DNA of 64,000 nt from Acridotheres tristis (Eukaryota > Chordata > Aves > Passeriformes > Sturnidae), in contig CM072909.1 of the NCBI GenBank assembly GCA_037013685.1, positions 1,116,001-1,180,000 on the forward strand. The letters run 5' to 3'. Positions 47,285 through 56,700 of this stretch are shown here, in pieces. The position numbers and the translations under genes were made by a program. Within the stretch, counting starts at the first letter, position 1; every line of letters begins with the position of its first letter. Below the pieces are notes generated by a model, which was given only the letters and a program-made list of their open reading frames with translations, did no database searches and was not told the DNA's origin.

Positions 47285-47560
47285 GCCCTGCTGGGATGGG
47301 GAGGAGGAGGAGGAAGCACCTGGGATGGGGAGGAGGAGGCAGATGGGATGGGGAGGAGGAGGAAGAGGTGGAGGAAGCACAGCAGGATGGGGATGAAGAG
47401 GAGGAAGCATCTGGGATGAGGATGAATAAGAGGAGGCTCCTGGGATGGGGATGAAGAAGAGGAAGCTCCTGGGATGAGGGGGAGGAGGCAGGGCAGGATG
47501 GGGATGAAGAGGAAGTTCCTGGGATGAGGAGGCGCAGCAGGATGGAGAGGAGCCGGTGCC
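47285..47560. repeat. (GGGATGGGGAGGAGGAGGA)n purine-rich array
   Basis: About 270 bp of purine-rich repeats. The minus-strand frames here (Pro/Ser/Leu-rich) are repeat translations. Confidence 0.85.
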
Positions 47561-47659
47561 CAGAGAAGGAAGGGAAGGAGGAGCAGCAGCTCAGGGTGAA
47601 GGGTTTTACCACCTGAGGGCAACAATGAGGAACAACCGGGCAGGGAACGAGGCCTTGGC

Positions 47660-48140
47660 TCCTGCAGGGAGTCAGGAATGGTTTGTGCAGGGAGTTGGGA
47701 ATGCTTCCTGAGAGAGACAGGAATGGTTCCTGAGGGAGAGAGAATGGGTTTCTGACAGAATTTAAGATGGTTTCCACAGGGAATCAGGAATGGTTCCTGA
47801 GGGAGTCAGGAAGTGTTTCTGATGGAATCCAGGCTGGTTTCTGCAGGGAAATGGGAACAGTGGCTGCAGTGAAGTTGTTTGGTCACCCACCCCACATCCT
47901 CACCCCTGACCTCTCCCAGCCCCAGCCCTTCTCTCCCTTGGCTGAGGGAACCCAAGGATTGTCCTGGAGGAATCCCCTGACTAGGGAAATCCCAGGATTC
48001 TCCCTTTGGACGAATTCCCTGACTGGGGAAATCCCAGGATTCTCCTTTTGGAGGACTTCCCTAGCTGGGGGAATCCCAGGATTCTCCCTTTGGAGGAATT
48101 CCCTGGCTGGAGGAATTCAGGGATTCCCTCGGGCTCTGCT
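47660..48140. repeat. short minisatellites
   Basis: First GGGAGTCAGGAATGGTTTCTG units (47660-47850), then GGGGAAATCCCAGGATTCTC units (47965-48120). Confidence 0.75.
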
Positions 48141-49039
48141 GCCCAGGGGCTCCATTCCCACCCCAGCCCCTGTCCCCCAGTGCTCCCAGTTCCCGCCAGC
48201 AGCATTTCGGGGTCCCCAGGAGCAGGTTGGGATCCAGGCAGGCTCTGCCATTTTTCCAGCAGTGCCGAGGCTTTAAAGGAATTTTTTCCACCCACGGCCC
48301 AGGCCCAGGCGTGGTTTAGGAACACTGCTCCCTCAAATCAAGGTTCTCGTTTATCCTGGATAAACCCCCCGAGTTCTGCTCCCCCCCAGAGCCCCCAGGC
48401 CCTTCCCGTGAGCAGAACCGACCTGACACTCACACCAGCAGCACTGGGACACCAGTTCAGCACCGCTATTGGGACAGGTCACACACTGGGACACCAGTTC
48501 AGCACTGCAACTGGGACCAGTCAGTTCAAACTGGTCTGAACTGGGCGCAGGACAATCTCTGTAAATACTCAAACCCCACAAAGACTTCTTGGCCGTTTCC
48601 CACTCCAGCAGTTTCTGGTTCTGGCAGCTCCTGGGCACGCCTGGCAGTGCCCTGGCCTGGCCCTGGCACCCAGAACTCGAGGGGTTCCCTCGTAGCTCTG
48701 TCCCCACCCTGTGCTCGCTGCAGCGTGCTCCAGCTGGGCTGTGACGTTTTCCTCCAGCAGGTTTAATTCGCTTTTCTCTGCTTGCCAGGCTTGTGGGCTC
48801 TGGAAGCTGCGCCTTAGGGCAGAGCTGAAGCCACTGCAGGCTGCTTTGGGCTCAAGTTTGTTCCTTTTCGGCAAAGCTCAAATCCCTGCAGGCTGCTTTG
48901 GGCGCGGTTTGTTCCTTTTTTGGTAAAGCTCCCCCTGAGGGTTTTGGGTTTTTTTTTTTACAAAACGCAGCAGCCTCAGCTCGGCCACCTCCAGCACGGC
49001 ACCACTTGAACCATTTTGTATTTCTCGGTGATAAAACCT

Positions 49040-49045
49040 AATAAA
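49040..49045 (+). terminator. SLC4A5: candidate poly(A) signal of SLC4A5
   Basis: AATAAA in CCTAATAAAAACCTCG, with a GT-rich element about 30 nt downstream. It is the best + strand signal between the SLC4A5 stop and the MTHFD2 3' end. Confidence 0.5.
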
Positions 49046-49544
49046 AACCTCGTTTCCACGAGTCTCAGCTCTCTGTGTGTTTCTGGGGCACGGCCAGGAA
49101 TCCCAAATTTCCTTCCCCACGGGGTTTTGGCAGGAGGGGCTCAGCGCTGGGGCCTTTTGGAACCCTAAAAATCAGAATAAAACCTCCAAGATCATCCAGT
49201 CTGGCATCACAACCAACCTTTCCTGCCCTGAGAAAGGTGGGATCAGCTCCTCGGTGAAGAGGAGAGCCCAAGATCCACCTGGACAATCCTCAGAGCCTGC
49301 AAACAAATTCCTTCATCTCCTGCTGTGGATTTAGCCAGGAAACACTCAGGAAGGTGGGCAGGATTTGTCCAGGCAGGAAAGGATGAGATTTTCCCACTTT
49401 TCAGCCCAGGTGGAACAATTTTGCCTCTCTGGGTGAGAGTGCTCCTGAGAGGCAGCTCACAAAGGCTTTAAAACAACCCCTGCTCCTTTCCAGAAGTGAA
49501 ATAATTGGTCAGTAATTATTAACAATCAAGGCACAAAGAGGATT

Positions 49545-50647
49545 TTGTTTTGTCTTCTCACACTTTATTTAGCCAGCCTTCACTACTCACTGAGCATTCA
49601 CACTTGACAACACAGTACAGGAAACCTCCACCCCACCCTCCCCCCACCAGGTGTTCTTTGGTTAGGAAAAAAAAAAAAAAAAAGGCTTTTAAAAAATTCA
49701 CCATCCAAAGAGCAAAAAAGGTCAGCCTAGCTGCACTCCAGAACATGTTACACCAGCCCAAGGCCTGCACAGGCCCAGGACACAAATATGGCTTTCATTG
49801 GAATTATTTTTTTTCAAGTAATTCCTCTACAGAAGAGCTTAAACTAAACTTCCAGTGCTGAGGAGGAAATTGGGAATGCCAGGATTTGGAGAACAGAAAC
49901 ATTGAGGTGAACATCCCATGGGATTGCTGGGATTGCCAGGATCCCCAGCAGCTCCTGCAGGAGCTGGGCTGGCTCAGGAGGGTGGATAATCCCAGCTCAA
50001 ACACAAACAGGAGTGTGGATAATCCCAGCTCAAACACTGAACAGGAGTGTGGAAATACCAGTTTGAACAGAAAGCAGGAGGAGTTTGGATAATCCCAGCT
50101 CAAACATAAAGAAGGAGAAGTTTGGATATTCCCATGCCTAACAGAAAGCACAAGGAGTGTGGATAATCCCAGTTTGAACAGAAAGCAGGAGTGTGGATAA
50201 TCCCAGTCCAAAGAGAAAGCAGGAGGAGTTTGGATAATCCCAGCTCAGCCAAGCTTCCAATAAATACCTGTGACCTTCAAGTGGGGAAAAGCCCCACGTG
50301 CAAGACAATAAATAAAAAATATTGCATTTTCTATCGGCCTGTTTGGGAGTCAGTCTGGAATGTCGTGGGCTGGAGAGGCCCTGGCTAGGCCTGGCTCTGA
50401 GAGGCACTTCACTAGGCCTGGCTCAAGGGCCCCTTTTGTTAGGCCCTGCTCTGAGGGGCCCCTTGTTAGGCCTAGCTCCCAGTGGCCCTTGGTTAGCCCT
50501 GGCTCTGTGGGGCCCTGTTAGGCCTAGCTCAAGGGCCCCTGGCCAGCCCTAGCTTCTGAGGAGCCCCCCGGCTAGGCCCGGCTCCCAGGGGCCCTGTTGG
50601 GGCCGGCTCCAGGGCCCCCCGGCTGGGCCCGGCTCCGGGGCCCCCGC
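49545..50647 (-). other. MTHFD2: MTHFD2 3'UTR, probable extent
   Basis: From the stop to the minus-strand AATAAA at 49569-49564. It contains two minisatellites: GGGGCCCTGTTAGGCCTAGCTC units (50385-50655), beginning at the stop codon itself, and CAGGAGTGTGGATAATCCCA units (49975-50250). No other gene is seen. Confidence 0.6.
49564..49569 (-). terminator. MTHFD2: candidate poly(A) signal of MTHFD2
   Basis: Minus-strand AATAAA (GGCTAAATAAAGTGTGAG). It is about 1.08 kb after the MTHFD2 stop, giving a 3'UTR of about 1.1 kb. The two convergent genes would end about 0.5 kb apart. Confidence 0.6.
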
Positions 50648-50655
50648 CTAGGCCG
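50385..50655. repeat. AGGCCTGGCTCTGAGGGGCC minisatellite at MTHFD2 stop
   Basis: About nine GC-rich copies of GGCCCCTTGTTAGGCCTAGC running into the stop codon region of exon 8. The last coding residues (LPA, stop) overlap a CCTAGGCCGGC member. Confidence 0.85.
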
Positions 50656-50787
50656 GCAGAGCCCCGAGCTGTTTGGGTTTCAGCAGCTGCTTGGCAGCGA
50701 TGATGGTGTTCTTCATCAGCATGGCCACCGTCATGGGCCCCACGCCGCCCGGCACTGGCGTGATGTAACTCGCCTTCTTCCTCACCC
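50648..50787 (-). CDS. MTHFD2: MTHFD2 exon 8 (coding part)
   Basis: Residues 292-337: [46 protein letters not shown], stop TAG at 50650-50648. Acceptor TTCCCCTCAG. Confidence 0.98.
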
Positions 50788-53700
50788 CTGAGGGGAAAAG
50801 CTTGGCTTAAGGGCCAGGCCAGGCCTCCCAGCCTAAAGTCACGCAGGTTGTGTCAGGATTAACGCTTTAGGAACAGGGCCCAGGTGGGTTTTTGTTGGCC
50901 AGGGGGGCACGGCCCAGTGAGTCCAGCCTGGGTGTGAAAGGAGCTTAACTGAAAGGCCAAGGTGGGGAAAGGCACCAAGCCAGGCCTGGAAGCACGAGGG
51001 TCCAAAACACCAAAAAGCCAGGCCTAAAAGCACAAGGGTCCAAAACAGCAAAAAGGCCTAAAAGTGTCAAAAAGCAAGGCCAGAAGTGCCCCAGAAAGCT
51101 GGGCCTAGAAGCACCAAAAAGCCAGGCCTGGAAGCAAGAGGGTCCAAACAGCAAAAAGCCGGGTCTAAAAGCACAAAAAGCTGGGCCCAAAAGCACTAAG
51201 CTCTGAAAACACCAAAAGCCAGGCCATAAGGTACCAAAAAAGCTGGGCCTAAAAGCACAAGTAGGGAGGCCCAAAAACACACAAAGCCAGACCTGGGAGC
51301 CCCAAAAGCACCAAAAAGCTGGGCCAGGAAGCACTAAAAGCCAGGCCTAAAAGCCGATTTCTTGCACAGAAATGTCAAATCCAAGAGCAGGGCTGGAGCA
51401 GAGGTCAGGACTCAAACACTGAGGCTCAGGAGGCTCCTCTGGAGTGTCCCCATGGGATATCCCTGAGCTCAGTGACATGAGCCAGGCTTTGTCCCTCCTC
51501 CCCAGAGCCCAAAAAAAGGATCCAGAGCTTTTCCTCACCTTCAAAATCCACGTCCCCCACCAGGCGGGGCTTGGCTGTGACAGGATCCTGCACCCTGGTG
51601 ATGCCCACGTCGATCACAGCCGCCCCCTCCTTGATCATGTCGGCCGTGATCAGGTTGGGGATGCCTGGAAAACACGGCCACGGCTCAGGGAGGCTCGGCC
51701 TCCACAAGGAAAAACACGGCCACGGCTCAGGGAGGTTCGGCCTCCACAAGGAAAAACACGGCCATGGCTCAGGGAGGCTCGGCCTCCACATGGAAAACAC
51801 GGCCATGGCTTAGGGAGGTTCAGCCTCCGCCTGATCCCAATGTTCCCAGGATGTTCCAACCCACCCGAGCTTTCCAAAGAATGGGATTCAGGAGTTTAAA
51901 CGTTTTTTTCCAACCTAAACCATCCTAAGAAATGCAGATTTACCCCCGATCCCAACGTTCTCAGGATTTTCCAACCCACCTGGGCTTTCCTGTTTCCCAA
52001 AAAAATGGGATTCAGGTGTCTCAAGGGTTTTTTCCGATATAAACCATCCTAAGAAATGCAAATCTACCCTGATCCCAATGCTCCCAGGATGTTCCAACCT
52101 ACCCAGGCCTTCCTGCTTCCCAAAATAATTTGGATTCTAGAATCTCAAGGGTATTTTCCAACCTAAACCATCCTAAGAAATACAAATCTGCCCCTTTGAT
52201 CCCTCTCATCCCAATGTTTTAAGGATGTTCCAACCCACCTCCACCTTGCTGCTTCCCAAAATAACCTGGATTCAAGAATCTTAAGGGGTTTCTTCTAACC
52301 TAAACCATCCTAAGAAATACAAATCTCCCCTCGATGGCGCAACCAGCCGCTGGTGTTCAGCCCAGATGTTCCAGCTGCAAAGGGGGAAATCTCAGTTGGA
52401 TTTCTGGAAAAAAATCTCTCCCTGGGAGAGGAGCAGTGGCTGCCCCATCCCTGGAAGTGTCCAAGGCCAGGCTGGCCAGGGCTGATCTGGTGGGAAGTGT
52501 GCAGGGGGTTGGAACAGGATAACCTTTAAGGTCCTTGCAGCCCAAATTCCATGATTTTGTGTTCCCTGATAATCTCTGAGCACAGAACAGGAATCCTCCT
52601 CCTGCTCAGGGAGTTCTGGCAGAGCAGCCAGGACCCGACACCCTCTGCAAGGGAAAACCTTCCAATATTTCACCTCTGTGGCTCTTTGCTGCATTTTCCA
52701 CCCATACTGAGGCAGGAGGAGCTGGGGCAGTGCCCAAATCCACCCCAGCCCAGCTGAGCTCAGCTTTAGTTGGGCCAGGGAGGGAGGAAGGGAGGGCTGG
52801 GAGAAACTTCCTGGGGCTAAGCCAGCGTTTCAGGGTGGGGTGAGGGTCTGGTTCTGCCAGATATGGGGGGATCCACTCCCAGCCTAGCTTTATCTCTGTC
52901 CCTGGAGCCTCCCCCTGCTCTGCTCACACCCCACCCCTGCCCAGAGCCTCCCCCAGCACTCTCCATCCATACTCCATTTCCAGCCCACATTTCCAGCTGG
53001 CCCAGGGAGGTTTGGGGTGGGTTTTGGGAAAGGTTCTGCCCCAGAGGGTGCTGGGCACTGTCCAGGGAATGGACACAGCCCCAAGGCCACCAGAGCTCCA
53101 GGAATGTTTGGATTTTGGGGTGTCTGTGCAGGGCTCCAGGGTGGGAATTTGGGCTGTTTGTGCAGGGCTGGACAGGGTGGGAATTTGGGGTGTCTGTGCA
53201 GGGCCAGGGCTGGATCCATGATCCTGATGGGTTCCCTCCCACCCCAGACCATTCCACGACTCCCCCTGGCTGTTCAGGGTGGGATCAGGGTGGGATCAGC
53301 TGCTCCCTGCCAGCTGCTGTTTCAAAGGCAGAACCCCAAACTGGAGATACTAAAACCTTTTCTGCTCCACCACAGGAGATCCCAAAGAGCCCTGACAGCC
53401 CCTCAGAGAGCCCCCAGGACATTCCATGGCCAGCATTCCCAGCAAGAATCTCCCCCCAAGCCCTGCTGAGCCCCCCCGACCTGCAGCTGCCACCACGATA
53501 TCAGCACGGATCGTGTGCTGCTTCAGCTGCTCCTTGGGCGTGTAGCGGTGCGAGATCGTCACTGTGGCGTCGCCTGCGGGGACAAGGGACAGCAACTCAC
53601 ACACAGCTCCCACACCCAGCCACTGCTCTGCATCTTTGAATCGTGACTGTAGAGTTAAGATTGCAGCTGAAGGTTAGAAGCCATCCCTATCGATAAGTTA

Positions 53701-56700
53701 GATAAACAAATGATAGGTTAATAATTATTAAAGCTTGAGATAACGGAGGTATTGTTTCCCATTATGAGCTTGTTTCAGTTTTGTTTATAGAAAAGAATTA
53801 TAAGGACAAATTGAAACCAGTAGAACAATGGCCAGCACCTGGACTTTATAACAATCCATAAGCAGGGGACCTTGGATTGTGCCAGAGGGTCACAGAAACC
53901 TGATGACTTCCCTTACTTCATCTTTCAAGACCACTGACCCAATTCAAGAGAATTGTGCACATGTGAAGGACTATTGGCTTCATTTTAACATAGAACAGGG
54001 ATGGGAGGTGCTGGGATTATGCAAATGTGTGGAATGTAAGACTTTGGGAAATAAACAGAGGCCAAGGAACCCTGTAGGGGCTGCCATATTTCTAGGAGAT
54101 TACCCCCTAGAGTGTCTAAATAAACATACCACTTTCTAACTTTAATTAGTTTGAGAGTCTTTGTCCATGAACATATCGGTTTTAATGACTCATCTTCACC
54201 TTCAAGGCCACCCCTGTGCTCCTCAGGAACATCAGGGGCTGCTGGTGAACCCCAGGGTCAGCCTTTGGAGGAAGAGGCAGGGATTTGGGGTGGGACAGGA
54301 CAAGGAGTTGCTGGAGGAGGCTCGGGGGGACCTTCTGGCTCTCCACAACTCCACAATGACAGGAAGGGACAGCCAGGACAGGGTCAGGCTCCCAGGGAAC
54401 AGAGACAGCCTCCAGCTGTGCCAGGAGAGGTTTAGGTTGGATATCAGGAAAAAAAATCCATCATGGAAAGGTTGTAAAATACTGGAAGAGGCCACCCAGG
54501 GGAAGGGAGGAGGCACCAGGCCTGGAAGGGTTCACACCACGTGTGGATGTGGCACATGAGGGCGTGGGCTGGTGGTGCCCATGGCTGAGTGACAGCTGGA
54601 TTTCACGACCTTGGAGACCTTTTCCAACCTGAACAACCCTGGGATTCTAAGATCATGTCCAGGATTATTTCACCCTGGGCCAGATCCCTGACCAGGGAAC
54701 TGCTGAGAGTGCTTCAGGAGGCCAAAGAGGAGAGTGGGGAGGGTCCTTGGGAAATGCTGGGAGTGCCTCAGGAGGCCAAAGAGGAGAGTGGGGAGGGTCC
54801 CTGCCCGAGGCCAGCCCGCTCCTACCTCCGGGACGTTCGTGGTTGCCGTCGGTGTGGAGCAGCATCGCGATCGGCATCCCCACGTTCTTGGACCTGCCTG
54901 CCACCACCACGTTCCTGCCCAGCGTGGGGATCCCTGCAGGGGACAAATCACACGGTCACAGCCTGTCCTGAGGTGGGAGGGACCTGGAACGATTGCTGAT
55001 CCAGTCCCTGGCCCTGCAGACACCCCAAATTCCCACCCTGTGAGCCCTGCACAGACACCCCAAATTCCCACCCTGTCCATTCCTGGAGCCCTGCACAGAC
55101 ACCCCCAAATTCCTGCCCTGTCCACGCCTGCACAGACACTTCAAAATCCAAATGTTCCTGGAGCTCTGGCAGCCTCGGGGCCGTGCCCATTCCCTGGGCA
55201 GTGCCCAGCACCCTCTGGGGGCAGAACCTTTCAAAAAACCCACCCCAAACCCCCCTGGCTCAGCTCCAGCTGTTCCCTGGGTGCTGTCCCTGTCACACAG
55301 AGCTCAGGTGTCACCCCTGTCACCAATCATGCCCGACCTTTGAACTCTCCAGCTAGGAATCATTCAACTCAAGCAGGAAGTCCCAGGAACCAGCCAAACT
55401 CTGCAGCATTTGCTCTCAACCTAAGCTGGAATGCCCAGGAACCAGCCAGACTCTGCAGGATTTCCTTTCACCCAAGCAGCAATTCCCAGGAATCAAACTC
55501 TGCAGCATGTGCTCTCACTCAAGCAAGAATTACCAGGAACCAGCCAAACTGTGCAGGATTTGCTCTCACCTGAGCTGGAATTCCCAGGAATCAGCCAAAC
55601 TGCAGGATTTGCTCTCACCTGTCCTCTGGATTATCTCCCAGACGCCCCAGGGCGTGGCTGGCAGCATGGAGTCCTGGTCCAGGCACATGCGGCCCACGTT
55701 GAGCACGTGGAACCCGTCCACGTCCTTGTAGGGGCTCACGGCGTTGCACACCCGGCGCTCGTCGATATGATCTGCAGAGGACAGGGAGCTCTCAGGGACC
55801 AGCTGTTCTCCAGCTGTGCCCTGCAGCTCTGAGCCTCAGCTGCAATGGGGACCCTGAGCCCTGGGATGGAGCTCTGACCACAAACTGGAGCTCAGACCCT
55901 GAGCCCAGGTTGTGAGTTCAAACTGGAATTGCGACCTCAAACTGGAGCTCTAACCCAGACCCTTGAGCTAGAATTGTGAACCCAAATTGGAGCTCTGACC
56001 CCCAGCCCTGAGCTGGCATTTTGATGCTGAGCGCAAGCTGTGACCTCAAACTGCAACACTGACCCTCAGCACTGAGCGGTAATTGTGACCTCAATCAGGA
56101 ATTGTGACCTCAAACTGGAGCTCTGACCTCAGCCTTGAGCTGGAATTGTGACTCCAAATGGGAGCTCTGACCTCAAGCAAGAACTGTTATCCCAAACTGG
56201 AATTGTGACCCCAGTCTGGAGCACTGACCCTGACTCTTGAATTGGAATTTTGTCCCTGAGCCCAAGTTGTGAATCTGACTCCTGAGCTAGAACTGTGACC
56301 TCAAACTGGAATTGTGATTCCAAACTGGAATTGGGACCTGAAACTGGAGCTCTGACCCCCAGCCTTGCGCTGCAATTGTGACCCCAAACTGGAGATCTGA
56401 CTCCAGCTCCTGAGCTGGAATTATGATCCCGAGCCCTGAGCTGCAGTTTTGACCCTGAGCCAGAGCTCTGACCCTGGAGCCCCCTTCAGAGCTCGGGGCC
56501 TGAAGCTCCAGTTGCAGGCTGCCAGCTCCCAGTGCAGGGCACTGCAAACACTCTGCAGTCCCAGCCCTGCCCACAGCCAAAGGATTTCCAGACAGCCCCA
56601 AGGCCTCCCCCAGCTCAAACTCCCAGCCAGGAATGGATTCCATGGCCCGCAGAGACGGAACCCTGCAGGCAGCTGGTGCTGAGGGGGACGATCAGGGCAG

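Larger units (their letters stand above)
46091..49065 (+). other. SLC4A5: SLC4A5 3'UTR, probable extent
   Basis: It runs from the stop to a candidate poly(A) site: AATAAA at 49040-49045 followed by a GT-rich CTCTCTGTGTGTTTCTGG. No splice-bounded ORF lies between. It contains the tandem arrays listed next. The extent is inferred, and an earlier poly(A) site is possible. Confidence 0.55.

Noticed and set aside
47099..47777. 272-codon - strand Pro/Ser-rich ORF
   Set aside because: Antisense of purine-rich GGATGGGGAGGAGG repeats.
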